DNA of 64,000 bases. It comes from Pseudonocardia oroxyli. Its GTDB lineage: Bacteria; Actinomycetota; Actinomycetes; Mycobacteriales; Pseudonocardiaceae. The notes beneath the pieces were generated by a model. The model was given only the letters and a program-made list of their open reading frames with translations, was not told where the DNA came from and made no database searches. Below, one piece after another: positions 1-8,891 of this stretch. Positions within the stretch are counted from its first letter, which is position 1. Every line of letters begins with the position of its first letter. Location of the stretch: contig NZ_FNBE01000001.1 of assembly GCF_900102195.1 (NCBI RefSeq), forward strand, positions 62,001 through 126,000, read 5' to 3'. Made by a program: the position numbers and the translations under genes.

Positions 1-1243
1 CGATCTCCGGCTCGGGCCGGGTGACCAGCACGTAGTCCTCGACCACCACGCGCCCGCCCACCACGACGTGCCGGGGGCGGCGGCCGGGCGCGGCCCACAG
101 CAGGCCCGCGAGGGGGTCGGCGACCCCGGCGTCCGCCACCCCGGTGACGTCCCAGCAGACCAGGTCGGCGGCGAACCCCGGGTCCAGGCGGCCGAGCATC
201 GGGAACGCGCCGGGGGTGGTCCGGCCGAGCCCCGCGGCGGACCCGGCGGTCGCCCAGGTCAGCACCTCGCGGGCCGCCACCGGACGCCCGACGAGCGGGG
301 CGACCTGCATCGCCAGCCGGGCGTCCGCGAGGAGGTGTCCGGCGTCGTTGCTGCCCCCGCCGGAGGTGCCGAGCCCGACCGCGACCCCGGCGTCCGCGAG
401 CGCGGCGGCGGGCGCCACACCCCACCCCATCGGCAGGTCGCAGCCCGGTGCGTGGGTCGCGGACACACCCGCGGCCGCGACCCGGGCCAGCTCGGCATCG
501 GTGATGCCGCAGAGGTGCGCGAGGGTGACGTCGGGGGCGAGCCAGCCCCACTCGTCGAGCAGGTCGAGGGGGCGGCGCCCGTACCGCGCGGCGGCGATCT
601 CGACGTCCACCTGCTCGTTCGCCTGGGTGCGGCGGCGCAGCCCGTGGCGCGCGGCGACCTCGCCGAGCAGCGCGAACGTCTCCGGCGCGTCGCTGTGCAC
701 GCCCGCGGGCCCCACCGCGACCTGCACGTCCGTGCCGGCGAGGGCCTGCACGACCGCCTCCGCCGAGGCGGCGGCCTGCTCCGGGTCGTCCCGCGCGGAG
801 CCTCGCACGAACACCAGCCGGGCACCCAGCTCGCCCGCCGCCCGGGCCACCGCCGACGCCACGGCGACCCCGTCGCCGGGCGGCCAGTTGAGCTGGTGGT
901 CGGCCACCGTCGTGACCCCGCAGAGCAGCGCCTCCGCCAGGCCCACCGACGCCGCGGCGTGCGCGGACTCGGCGTCGATCCCGACGGCGGCGTAGGCGGC
1001 CGCCATCGCGGGCAGCCACTCCCGCATCGGGACGCCGCGGGTGCCGGGCAGGGTCCGGAACGCGCTCTGCAGGAGATGGTGGTGGGCGTTGACCAGGCCG
1101 GGGGTGACCACGCAGCCCGAGGCGTCCAGCACCCGTCCCGGCACGGGGTCCGCGACGACGAGCCCGTCCCGGCAGGACACCGCCCCGCCCGGGACCTCCG
1201 CCGACCCCGTCCACACGAGGTCGGCGCCGCGGACGGTGAGCAT
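1..1243 (-). CDS. 8-oxoguanine deaminase-like amidohydrolase, 3' end beyond window
   Basis: The gene starts at ATG 1243 and runs off the left edge, so the C-terminus is missing. The protein has the COG0402 amidohydrolase layout: a short N-terminal beta segment, then TPGLVNAHHHLLQ (HxH = His54 and His56), GVTTVADH near 109-116, AHLCG (His243) and GLGTSGGGSND near 290-300. The HHH-LLQ start and spacing resemble 8-oxoguanine/isoxanthopterin-type deaminases. Two usual metal-ligand positions look changed: the HTHLAE motif reads RTQANE (Gln207 where His is expected, Glu210 kept) and the GTDG Asp is Ser294. It may be a variant clade with another ligand set, or inactive. Its ATG overlaps the upstream helicase stop by one base, so the two are likely co-transcribed. 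Substrate uncertain. Confidence 0.8.
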   Translation of the reverse strand, partial: MLTVRGADLVWTGSAEVPGGAVSCRDGLVVADPVPGRVLDASGCVVTPGLVNAHHHLLQSAFRTLPGTRGVPMREWLPAMAAAYAAVGIDAESAHAAASVGLAEALLCGVTTVADHQLNWPPGDGVAVASAVARAAGELGARLVFVRGSARDDPEQAAASAEAVVQALAGTDVQVAVGPAGVHSDAPETFALLGEVAARHGLRRRTQANEQVDVEIAAARYGRRPLDLLDEWGWLAPDVTLAHLCGITDAELARVAAAGVSATHAPGCDLPMGWGVAPAAALADAGVAVGLGTSGGGSNDAGHLLADARLAMQVAPLVGRPVAAREVLTWATAGSAAGLGRTTPGAFPMLGRLDPGFAADLVCWDVTGVADAGVADPLAGLLWAAPGRRPRHVVVGGRVVVEDYVLVTRPEPEI

Positions 1244-3543
1244 CAGTGGCGCCGCAACCGCTTCAGCGGCTCGGGCAGGTCGGCGGCGTGGACCACCGTG
1301 AGCCGCTGGGTGGCGCGGGTCAGCGCGACGTAGAGGTCGTTGAGGCCGCGCGGGCTCTCGGCGAGCACCTCGGCGGGCTCGACGAGCACTACGGAGTCGA
1401 ACTCCAGGCCCTTCGAGGCCCCCACCGGCAACACGACGACCGGGGTCTCCAGGTCGTCCTCGGGTGCGTCCGGGCCGAGCAGCACCCCGCGCAGGGTCGC
1501 CGCGCGGGCGGACGGGACCAGCACCGCGGTGCGGCCCTCCCCCACCGCGGCCCGCTCCTCGTCGACGATCCCGGCGAGCACGCCGTCCGCCCCCTCCAGG
1601 GACCCGGGCGCCACCGGGACCGCCCGCGGCGGGACGCCGGTGCTGCGGACCGAGCTGGGCGGGCTCAGCGACGGGTCGATCGCGGCGAGCACGTCGTCCG
1701 CCACGTCCGCGATCTCGGCGGGCGTGCGGTAGTTGACGGTGAGCTGCTCGAGCCGCCAGCGGTTCTGCACGAAGGGACCGAGCGCGTCCCCCCACGACGT
1801 GGTGCCGCCGATGTCCCCGGTCTGCGCGACGTCCCCCACGACCGTCATCGAGCGGCTCGGCACGCGGCGCATCACGGTGCGCCACGCCATCGCGGACAGC
1901 TCCTGCGCCTCGTCCACGATCACGTGCCCGTAGGTCCACTCCCGGTCCGCGGCCGCGCGGTCGGCCGTGGACTCGTACGTGCGCACCTGCATGCGCTCGG
2001 CGAGCCGGTCGGCGTCGACGATGTCGGTGGCGCGCAGCAGCTCCGGGTCGAGGTCCTCCTCCAGGTCCAGTACGTCGAGCACCCCCTGGGCGTACTCGAC
2101 CTCCTCGCGCAGGGCGGCCTGGGCGGCGGCCCGGGCGGCCGAGCCGTCGTCCCCGAGGAGCTCGGCGGCCTCGTCCAGCAGCGGGACGTCCGCGGCGCTC
2201 CAGCGCAGCTCCTCCGGGCCCTCGGGCGGGCGGCGCTCCAGCAGGGCGCGGTCCTCCGCCGGGATCCGGCGGGCGATCGAGTTGAGCCTGCGTGGGTCCC
2301 CGAACAGGTCGGTGAGCAGCTGCTCGGGGGTCAGCGTGGGCCAGAGCAGGTCCAGCTCGCGGTTCACCGCCGCGTCCTCGGCGAGCTCCTCGCGGATGTC
2401 CTCGACGTCCAGCCTGCCGAGCAGGTTGCGGCCGCCGAGCGTGCGCGCGACCTGCTGGGCGAGCAGCTGCAACGCCTCCCGGCGGAAGATCCGCTTGGCC
2501 TCGTTGTGCGGCTTGCGGGAGCGGCGGGCGCGCGAGCGGGCCTGGTTCACCAGGTCCCGGTCGATCCGCGCGGGCTGCTGCTCCACGACCAGCTCGATCG
2601 GCCGCCGCGGCAGCTGCTGGCGGTCCCGCACGGCCGCCGCGATGACCGCGGCCATGTCCACCCGGCCCTTGACCTCGGCCGTCCGGGCGTCCTCGGGCCT
2701 GCGCGCGTGCAGGCCCGGGTAGAGCTCTCCGGGCGTGGCCAGGACCACGGCCGTCTCCCCCAGGGAGGGCAGCACCTGCCCGATGTAGCGCAGGAACGTG
2801 GGGTTCGGGCCGATCACCAGCACGCCGCTGCGGGCCAGCCGGTCGCGGTGGGTGTAGAGCAGGTACGCCGCCCGGTGCAGCGCGACCGCCGTCTTGCCGG
2901 TACCGGGGCCGCCCTGCACCACCAGCACGCCCGACGGCTTCGACCGGATGATCCGGTCCTGCTCGGCCTGGATCGTGGCCACGATGTCGCCCATGCGGCC
3001 GGTGCGGGCCTCGCTCACCGCGGCCATGAGCGCGGCCTCGCCCGCCAGGCCGGACGAGGACGTCCGAGCGGCCGCGTCGGTGAGGTCCAGCACCTCGTCG
3101 TCCACCGCGACGACGGTGCGCCCGCGGGTGCGCAGGTGCCTGCGGCGGCGCATGCCCTCGGGGCTGGCCGCCGTCGCCGTGTAGAAGGGCTGCGCGGCGG
3201 GCGCGCGCCAGTCCATCAGCAGCGGCTCGTACTCGTTCTCCTCGTCCAGCAGGCCCAGCCTGCCGACGTAGCGCACCTCGCCCGACTCCGCGTCCAGCCG
3301 CCCGAACGCCAGCCCGTGCTCGGCGGCGCGCAGGGCGGCCAGCCGGTCGGTGTACATGGCGGCCGCGGCGTCCCGCTCGGTGAGCGCCTGCGGCGTGCCG
3401 ACGGTCTCGCCGTGCAGCACCTCGTCCAGCCTGCGCGCGGTCTCCCGGCGGCGGTCGTCCAACCGGCCGTAGAGCATCTCGACGTACGCACGCTCGTGCG
3501 CGAGCGGCGTCTCGCCATCCGAGGCAGGGTCCGAGACAGACAC
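1243..3543 (-). CDS. helD: HelD-like RNA polymerase recycling motor ATPase
   Basis: A 766-residue UvrD/Rep-superfamily (SF1) ATPase. The N-terminal coiled region (about 12-75) followed by FGRLD, YVGRLGL and PLLMDWRAPAAQPFY is the signature of actinobacterial HelD/HelR, which pulls stalled RNA polymerase off DNA and can confer rifamycin tolerance. The Walker A motif GGPGTGKTAVAL lies at about 211-222 and a helicase-type C-terminal domain (VNYRTPAEI, YVALTRATQRL) closes the protein. GTG start 3543 is chosen because GGAGGA lies about ten bases upstream. It is divergent from the SigF-type sigma gene and overlaps the downstream amidohydrolase start. HelD versus HelR cannot be separated by eye. Confidence 0.9.
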   Translation of the reverse strand: MSVSDPASDGETPLAHERAYVEMLYGRLDDRRRETARRLDEVLHGETVGTPQALTERDAAAAMYTDRLAALRAAEHGLAFGRLDAESGEVRYVGRLGLLDEENEYEPLLMDWRAPAAQPFYTATAASPEGMRRRRHLRTRGRTVVAVDDEVLDLTDAAARTSSSGLAGEAALMAAVSEARTGRMGDIVATIQAEQDRIIRSKPSGVLVVQGGPGTGKTAVALHRAAYLLYTHRDRLARSGVLVIGPNPTFLRYIGQVLPSLGETAVVLATPGELYPGLHARRPEDARTAEVKGRVDMAAVIAAAVRDRQQLPRRPIELVVEQQPARIDRDLVNQARSRARRSRKPHNEAKRIFRREALQLLAQQVARTLGGRNLLGRLDVEDIREELAEDAAVNRELDLLWPTLTPEQLLTDLFGDPRRLNSIARRIPAEDRALLERRPPEGPEELRWSAADVPLLDEAAELLGDDGSAARAAAQAALREEVEYAQGVLDVLDLEEDLDPELLRATDIVDADRLAERMQVRTYESTADRAAADREWTYGHVIVDEAQELSAMAWRTVMRRVPSRSMTVVGDVAQTGDIGGTTSWGDALGPFVQNRWRLEQLTVNYRTPAEIADVADDVLAAIDPSLSPPSSVRSTGVPPRAVPVAPGSLEGADGVLAGIVDEERAAVGEGRTAVLVPSARAATLRGVLLGPDAPEDDLETPVVVLPVGASKGLEFDSVVLVEPAEVLAESPRGLNDLYVALTRATQRLTVVHAADLPEPLKRLRRH

Positions 3544-3625
3544 GGTGGGGGGATCCTCCGGGACGGGAGCGCGAGCGGACCGCAGCGTGCGGCGCGGCTG
3601 ACCAACCTACCAGCGCCACCGCCGC

Positions 3626-3651
3626 GTTTCCGGGTCGGCGCCCCCGGGTAG
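3626..3651 (+). promoter_or_regulatory. SigF/SigB-type promoter of the sigma gene
   Basis: GTTT at 3626-3629 and GGGTAG at 3646-3651 are separated by 16 bases. This closely matches the actinobacterial SigF consensus (GTTT, 14-17 bases, GGGTAT). The predicted start of transcription falls at about 3657-3660, essentially on the GTG start codon, which implies autoregulation and a leaderless mRNA. Confidence 0.6.
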
Positions 3652-3659
3652 ATGAACCC

Positions 3660-4448
3660 GTGACCGCCGGCGAACCCGCGCCCGCCCCCGACCGGGGCTC
3701 GTCCGAGTACGCGCACCTCGCTCCCCTGTTCGACAAGCTCGCCGCCCTGCCCGCGGGCCATGCCGAGCGGGAGGCCCTGCGGGACGAGCTGGTGACCGGG
3801 CACCTGCCGGTCGTGCGGCACATCGCACGCCGCTTCGCCAACCGCGGCGAGCCCGTCGACGACCTGGAGCAGGCGGGCACCGTCGGGCTGATCAACGCGG
3901 TGGACCGGTTCAGCCCGGACCGGGGCGTCGACTTCCTGTCCTACGCCGTCCCGACGATCACCGGCGAGGTGCGCAGGCACTTCCGGGACCGGACCTGGGC
4001 CATGCGGGTGCCGCGCAGGCTCAAGGAGATGCAGTCCGCCATCACCTCCGCGGTCGGGCCGCTGTCCCAGGAGCTCGGCCGGGCCCCGAAACCGTCGGAG
4101 ATCGCCGAGCGGCTGGGGATGCCGACCGAGGAGGTCCTGGAGGGTCTCGACGCCCAGCAGGCCTACCGCGGCCCCTCGCTCGACGAGCTGGTGTCGGGGG
4201 CCGACGCGCCGCTCTCGGACACCCTGGGCAGCGCGGACGCCGAGCTGGACAAGGTCGAGTACCGCCAGACCCTCGCGCCGCTGCTCGACGAGCTCCCCGC
4301 CCGCGAGCGCACGATCCTGGTGCTGCGGTTCTTCGGCAACAAGACGCAGACGCAGATCGCGGACGAGATCGGCATCTCCCAGATGCACGTCTCCCGGCTG
4401 CTCGCCCGCACCCTCGCCCGCCTGCGCGAGCAGCTGAGCGAGGACTAG
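3660..4448 (+). CDS. SigB/SigF/SigG-family RNA polymerase sigma factor
   Basis: A 262-residue group 3 sigma factor. Region 2 reads VRHIARRFANRGEPVDDLEQ and FLSYAVPTITGEVRRHFRD (about 46-118), region 3 follows (LSQELGRAPKPSEIAERLGM), and region 4 ends the protein with an HTH (TQIADEIGISQMHVSRLL). This is the general-stress/osmotic-stress SigF class. No anti-sigma (RsbW) or anti-anti-sigma gene lies beside it, so its regulator is probably elsewhere. GTG 3660 is chosen because a SigF-type promoter sits exactly where a leaderless transcript would need it. There is no Shine-Dalgarno sequence. A 21-bp inverted repeat follows the stop. Confidence 0.9.
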   Translation: MTAGEPAPAPDRGSSEYAHLAPLFDKLAALPAGHAEREALRDELVTGHLPVVRHIARRFANRGEPVDDLEQAGTVGLINAVDRFSPDRGVDFLSYAVPTITGEVRRHFRDRTWAMRVPRRLKEMQSAITSAVGPLSQELGRAPKPSEIAERLGMPTEEVLEGLDAQQAYRGPSLDELVSGADAPLSDTLGSADAELDKVEYRQTLAPLLDELPARERTILVLRFFGNKTQTQIADEIGISQMHVSRLLARTLARLREQLSED

Positions 4449-4462
4449 CCCCCCGATCGCGC

Positions 4463-4519
4463 CGAGATGAACCTGAGGGCGATCCGGGCGGGCTCGGAAT
4501 CGCCCTCAGGTTCATCTCG
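4463..4519. repeat. 21-bp-arm palindrome, likely bidirectional terminator
   Basis: Perfect 21-bp arms at 4463-4483 and 4499-4519 flank a 15-base loop, between the convergent sigma and topoisomerase genes. The arm core GAGATGAACCTGAGGGCGAT recurs with one change in a second palindrome at 5661-5723, also with a 15-base loop, so this is a repeat family as well as a probable terminator. Confidence 0.85.
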
Positions 4520-4525
4520 CGTGGG

Positions 4526-5608
4526 TCAGCCGGTGATCAGGCGGGCCACCGCCCGCTCGACGACCGCGCGTTCCCGGTCGTCGGTGAGCGAGCCCGCCCG
4601 GCTGACGGCCCGCAGCACGGTCCGCCCCTGCTCGAACCGCTCGATCACCCGCGGGTCGACGTAGGAGTTGCGGGCCACCGTCGGGGTGTTGCCCAGGTGG
4701 TCCGCGACCGTGTCGACCGCGGCCTTCACCATGCGCGTGCGGGCCCGCTGCGCCCCCGGCACGCGCCCCTCCTGCGCGACGGCGGCCGCGAGCGTGACCG
4801 CCGCCAGCACCGTCGCGTTCCAGGTGCGGAGGTCCTTGCAGGTGAACGACTCCCCCGCCAGCTCCTTGACCGCCACGTTCAGGTCGGCGGAGGTGACGTC
4901 GTGCCAGTCCCGGCCGGTGCGGTAGACCAGCAGGTCCGCCCCGCCGCCCTTGCGCCGCAACAACCCGCCGACCAGCCGGTGGAGCAGGGCGTCCCGCAGG
5001 TCGAGCCGGCGTGGGATGCCGCCCTTGGCCGGGTAGTCGAACCGGACGAGGCCGCGGCGCAGCGACACGTGCTCGCGGCGCAGGGTCGCGAGCCCGAAGG
5101 TGCCGACCTCGTCGTGGTCGTCGCCGTCGTGGTCGCACTCCGTGTCGCTGCAGGCGGGCGCGTACTGCTCCCCGCCCGCCCGGAAGACCCCGATGTCCAG
5201 CATGCGCACCGCGCCGGCGAGCACCCGGTCCCGGTGCAGGCCCGGCGTCTCCAGCCGGGTCCGGACCTCGGTGCGCACCGCGGCGAGCCTGCGGCCCAGG
5301 GCCAGGACGCGGTCGTGCTTGGCGGCGTCCCGCGCCCGCCGCCAGTCGTCGTGGTAGCGGTACTGGCGGCGGCCCGCGGCGTCGGTGCCCACGGCCTGGA
5401 TGTGGCCGTGTTCGTTCGGGGAGATCCACACGTCCTGCCAGGCGGGCGGGATCACCAGCGCCTTGACCCGGGCGACCGTCCGCGGGGGGAGCCGCTCGCC
5501 GTCGGCTCCGAGGTAGGTGAACCCCCGCCCCGACCGGCGCCGGCCGTAGCCCGGTGTGGCGGGGTCGGAGCGGGTCAACCCGGGCGGCGGCTCGGCTGCG
5601 GCGGTCAC
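4526..5608 (-). CDS. Type IB DNA topoisomerase (eukaryotic-like)
   Basis: A 360-residue enzyme of the poxvirus/eukaryote-like type IB family found in many actinobacteria. It relaxes supercoils through a 3'-phosphotyrosine intermediate. The catalytic tyrosine is Tyr316 in NSYVDPRV, an active-site Arg lies in KDLRTWN (Arg261), and the N-terminal domain carries GFTYLGADGERL and VIPPAWQDVWI. A Cys/His/Asp-rich insert (CSDTECDHDGDDHDE, about 153-167) precedes FGLATLRREHV, where homologues have a shorter loop. The gene stands alone, flanked by two related palindromes at 4463-4519 and 5661-5723. Confidence 0.93.
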   Translation of the reverse strand: MTAAAEPPPGLTRSDPATPGYGRRRSGRGFTYLGADGERLPPRTVARVKALVIPPAWQDVWISPNEHGHIQAVGTDAAGRRQYRYHDDWRRARDAAKHDRVLALGRRLAAVRTEVRTRLETPGLHRDRVLAGAVRMLDIGVFRAGGEQYAPACSDTECDHDGDDHDEVGTFGLATLRREHVSLRRGLVRFDYPAKGGIPRRLDLRDALLHRLVGGLLRRKGGGADLLVYRTGRDWHDVTSADLNVAVKELAGESFTCKDLRTWNATVLAAVTLAAAVAQEGRVPGAQRARTRMVKAAVDTVADHLGNTPTVARNSYVDPRVIERFEQGRTVLRAVSRAGSLTDDRERAVVERAVARLITG

Positions 5609-5660
5609 GGGCGGCGGATACCCCGCCCCCGACCCCCTGAACCGACGACCCGCACGTCCC

Positions 5661-5723
5661 CGCCGAGATGAACCTCAGGGCGATTCCGGGACAGCCTGGA
5701 TCGCCCTGAGGTTCATCTCGGCG
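5661..5723. repeat. 24-bp-arm palindrome, second copy of the family at 4463
   Basis: Perfect 24-bp arms at 5661-5684 and 5700-5723 with a 15-base loop, between the GH65 stop codon and the topoisomerase start. The core differs from the first copy only by G to C in CCTSAGGG, with the compensating change in the other arm. It ends two bases from the GH65 stop, so it can act as that gene's terminator. Confidence 0.85.
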
Positions 5724-5725
5724 GG

Positions 5726-8086
5726 TCAGGCGGTGTGCTGGCGCTGGCGCGGGGCCCGGCCGTAGGGCTGCTCCACCGGGTCCACGGTCGGCGGGGCGGG
5801 CATGGGCCGGATCTCGGGCTCCTCCGCCAGCGCGACGGGCTCACCGTGGTGGCGCAGCCGCATGGGCGGCCCGCTGACCAGCTTGTACTCCACCTCGTCC
5901 TGGGTGACGGTGACCCGCAGGTGCCTGCCCTGCCACCGCAGCCCGAAGGACAGCCGCGACAACGCCGACGGCAGCACGGGCGCGAACGCCAGCCCGGTGG
6001 CGTCGCACGTCATGCCGCCCAGCCCGGTGGTGATCGACACCCAGGTGCCCGCCATGGACGCGATGTGCATGCCGTGGTCGGTGTTGCCCGCCAGGTTGTT
6101 CAGGTCGATCAGCGCGGCCTCGGCCAGGTAGTCGTACGCCAGGTCGAGGTGCCCGGTGCGGGCGGCGACCATCGACTGCGTGCACGCCGACAGCGACGAG
6201 TCCCGCACGGTGATCGCCTCGTAGTAGGCGAAGTTGCGGCGCATCTGCTCGGCGGTGAAGGCGTCCGGCCGCAGCTGCATCGCGAGCACCAGATCGGCCT
6301 GCTTGATCACCTGCTTGCGGTACAGGTCGAAGTAGGGGTAGTGCAGCAGCAGCGGGTAGGTGTCCGCCGGGGTGTGCTCGAAGTCCCAGATCTTGTGCTT
6401 GGTGAAGCCCTCGGACTGCGGGTGGACCTTCAGCTCCTCGTCGAACGGGATGCGCATCGAGGACGCGGCGTCCCGCCAGGAGGCCATCTCCTCGCTGTTC
6501 ACCCCGAGCTTGGCCGCGCTGCGCGGGTGCTTGGCGGCCACCTCGGCGGCGTAGCGCAGGTTCAGCTGCGCCATGAGGTTGGTGTAGACGTTGTTGTCCA
6601 CGATCGCCGAGTACTCGTCCGGCCCGGTCACCCCGTCGATCCGGAACTCCCCCGCCGAGTCGTGGTGGCCCAGCGAGCGCCACAGCCGGGCGGTGGCGAC
6701 CAGGATCTCCAGGCCCACCTCCAGCTCGAACTGGGTGTCCCCGGTGGCCGCGACGTGCCGGCGCACCGCGTCCGCGATGTCGGCGTTGATGTGGAAGGCC
6801 GCCGTGCCCGCCGGCCAGTACCCGGAGCACTCCTCGCCGCGGATCGTGCGCCACGGGAACGCGGCGCCCTTGAGTCCCAGCTGCTCGGCCCGCTCGAAGG
6901 CCGACGGCAGGATCGACTGCCGCCAGCGCAGCGCGTCCGCCGCGGCGTCCGGGGCCAGGAACGACAGCACCTGCAGGCAGAAGGTCTCGGTGTCCCAGAA
7001 GGTGTGGCCGTCGTAGCCGTCCGCGGTGAGGCCCTTGGCCGAGATGCAGCGGCGCTCGGCGCGGGCGCCCGCCTGCAGCACGTGGAAGGTCGCGAGCCGG
7101 ACGGCCTGCTGGAGCTCGGCGTCCCCGTCGATCTCGACGTCCGCGGTCTCCCAGAAGTCGTCCAGGTACTCCTGCTGCTCGCGCAGCAGGCCGTCCCAGC
7201 CGGTGTACCGGGCGGCGGCGGACGCGGCCCGGACCTGGTCGTAGACCGCGGGCAGGCTGCGCCGCGAGGACCAGCCGTAGGACAGGTACTTCACGACCTT
7301 GAGCGTCTGCCCCGGCTCGACCCGGCCGATGATCGTGGTGCTGCCCGCGTCCTCGGTGGCGTCCGAGGTGATCTTGATCCCCTCCGGCCCGTGGACCTCG
7401 TGGTCCATGGCCGCGGCGACCCGCAGCTCGGACTTGCGGGTGCTGTGCACCAACGTCGCCCCGGCCTCGTCGGCGCGGAACATCTCCGACTGCAGCGCGT
7501 TCGTCAGCGCGGCCTCGAGCCGGGGGTCGTCGCCGCCGCGGGTCGGCAGCTGCTCGTTCGCGACCAGCTCGGACTGCACGACGAGCAGCGCGGGCTCGTC
7601 GAGCACCTCGACCTCGTAGCAGATCGCGGCGATGGCGCGCTGGGTCATCGAGACCAGGCGTTTGCTGCGCACCCGCACCACGCGCCCGGCCGGGGACTCC
7701 CACTCGACCTCGCGGGTGAGCGTGCCCGCCCGCAGGTCCAGCACCCGCTCGTGGCGGCGCAGCTTGCCGTACCGCAGGTCGAACGGCTCGTCGTCGACCA
7801 GCAGCCGGATGAGCTTGCCGTTGGTCACGTTGATGATCGTCTGCCCCGACTCCGGGTAGCCGTAGCCGCCCTCGGCGTACGGCAGCGGCCGGACCTCGTA
7901 GAACGAGTTGAGGTACGTGCCGGGCAGGTGGTGCGGGTCCCCCTCGTCGAGGTTCCCGCGCAGCCCGATGTGTCCGTTCGACAGCGCGAAGACGGACTCC
8001 GTCTGGCCCATCGCGGCGATGTCGAGGGTCTGCTCCCGCACGACCCAGGGCTCGACCGCGAACGTACGGCCCGAGTCCGGCTTCAC
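5726..8086 (-). CDS. GH65 glycoside phosphorylase/hydrolase, trehalose phosphorylase-like
   Basis: A 786-residue glycoside hydrolase family 65 protein. Order of parts: N-terminal beta-sandwich (1-about 290, with SNGHIGLRGN), linker helices, an (alpha/alpha)6 barrel with DGHTFWDTE at 359-367, catalytic acid Glu491 in VTGPDEYSAIVDNN, then LNNLAGNTDHGMHIASMAGTW, and a C-terminal beta domain. Family members phosphorolyse trehalose, maltose or kojibiose with inversion, giving beta-glucose-1-phosphate. A beta-phosphoglucomutase-like gene overlaps its start by 4 bp (8083-8086), which fits a phosphorylase feeding glucose-6-phosphate. Trehalose is the likeliest substrate in an actinomycete but cannot be proved by reading. 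A C-terminal Pro/Arg/Gln tail of about 30 residues is extra. Confidence 0.92.
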   Translation of the reverse strand: MKPDSGRTFAVEPWVVREQTLDIAAMGQTESVFALSNGHIGLRGNLDEGDPHHLPGTYLNSFYEVRPLPYAEGGYGYPESGQTIINVTNGKLIRLLVDDEPFDLRYGKLRRHERVLDLRAGTLTREVEWESPAGRVVRVRSKRLVSMTQRAIAAICYEVEVLDEPALLVVQSELVANEQLPTRGGDDPRLEAALTNALQSEMFRADEAGATLVHSTRKSELRVAAAMDHEVHGPEGIKITSDATEDAGSTTIIGRVEPGQTLKVVKYLSYGWSSRRSLPAVYDQVRAASAAARYTGWDGLLREQQEYLDDFWETADVEIDGDAELQQAVRLATFHVLQAGARAERRCISAKGLTADGYDGHTFWDTETFCLQVLSFLAPDAAADALRWRQSILPSAFERAEQLGLKGAAFPWRTIRGEECSGYWPAGTAAFHINADIADAVRRHVAATGDTQFELEVGLEILVATARLWRSLGHHDSAGEFRIDGVTGPDEYSAIVDNNVYTNLMAQLNLRYAAEVAAKHPRSAAKLGVNSEEMASWRDAASSMRIPFDEELKVHPQSEGFTKHKIWDFEHTPADTYPLLLHYPYFDLYRKQVIKQADLVLAMQLRPDAFTAEQMRRNFAYYEAITVRDSSLSACTQSMVAARTGHLDLAYDYLAEAALIDLNNLAGNTDHGMHIASMAGTWVSITTGLGGMTCDATGLAFAPVLPSALSRLSFGLRWQGRHLRVTVTQDEVEYKLVSGPPMRLRHHGEPVALAEEPEIRPMPAPPTVDPVEQPYGRAPRQRQHTA

Positions 8087-8817
8087 TCGTCCTCCAACAG
8101 CTCAGAGAGATCCTCGACCACGACGTCCGCGCCGTGCTCGCGCAGCGCGTCGGCGTGCCCGAGCCGGTCGACGCCGATCACCCGGCCGAACCCACCCGCC
8201 CGACCCGCCTCGACGCCCGCCAGGGCGTCCTCGTACACGACCGCCACCTGGCGGTCCACCCCCAGCTCCTCCGCGGCGAGCAGGAAGGTGTCCGGCCGCG
8301 GCTTCCCGGGCAGGCCGCGCTCCCGCGCGGTCACCCCGTCGACCCGGTGGTCGATCAGGTCGGTCAGGCCCGCGACCTGGAGCACCTGCTCGGCGTTCGC
8401 GCTGGACGACACCACCGCCGTCTTCATCCCCGCCGCGCGCACGGCCTCGAGGTAGGGCTTGGTGGCCGCGTAGACGTCCACGCCCTTCTCCCGGATCACG
8501 ACCTGGACGAGGTCGTTCTTGCGGGTCGAGAGCCCCCACAGCGTCTCGGTGTCCGGGGAGTCGTCCGGCGTGCCCTCCGGCAGCGTGATGCCGCGCGAGG
8601 CGAAGAAGCTGCGGGTGCCCTCCAGCCGGGGCTTGCCGTCGACGTACGGGCCGTAGTCCTTCGCCACGTCGAACGGGCGGTACCCGGGTCCGTCGTGCTT
8701 CTCCAGGTACTCGTCGAACATCGTCTTCCACGCCGTGGCGTGCACGCTCGCCGTGTCCGTCAGGACGCCGTCGAGGTCGAACAGGCAGGCACGTGCGCCC
8801 GCGGGGAGGCCCAACAT
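8083..8817 (-). CDS. Beta-phosphoglucomutase-like HAD phosphatase
   Basis: A 244-residue HAD-superfamily protein with the nucleophile motif FDLDGVLTDT (Asp14, Asp16), a helical cap (DGKPRLEGTRSFFASRGI), motif II VVSSSANAEQVL, motif III Lys in GLPGKPRPDTF and motif IV VVYEDALAGVEAG. This is the beta-phosphoglucomutase subgroup, converting beta-glucose-1-phosphate to glucose-6-phosphate. It is the first gene of a two-gene unit: its TGA overlaps the GH65 ATG by 4 bp, so the pair probably forms a disaccharide phosphorolysis module. The ATG at 8817 lies 74 bp downstream of the pseudo-ligase/kinase gene on the same strand, so read-through is possible. Confidence 0.9.
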   Translation of the reverse strand: MLGLPAGARACLFDLDGVLTDTASVHATAWKTMFDEYLEKHDGPGYRPFDVAKDYGPYVDGKPRLEGTRSFFASRGITLPEGTPDDSPDTETLWGLSTRKNDLVQVVIREKGVDVYAATKPYLEAVRAAGMKTAVVSSSANAEQVLQVAGLTDLIDHRVDGVTARERGLPGKPRPDTFLLAAEELGVDRQVAVVYEDALAGVEAGRAGGFGRVIGVDRLGHADALREHGADVVVEDLSELLEDE

Positions 8818-8891
8818 GCGCCGAACCGTAGCGTTTCGGAGATCGCGCTCGGAGACCGGCGGTGCGATCCGGACCGTGTTTCACACGCCGT

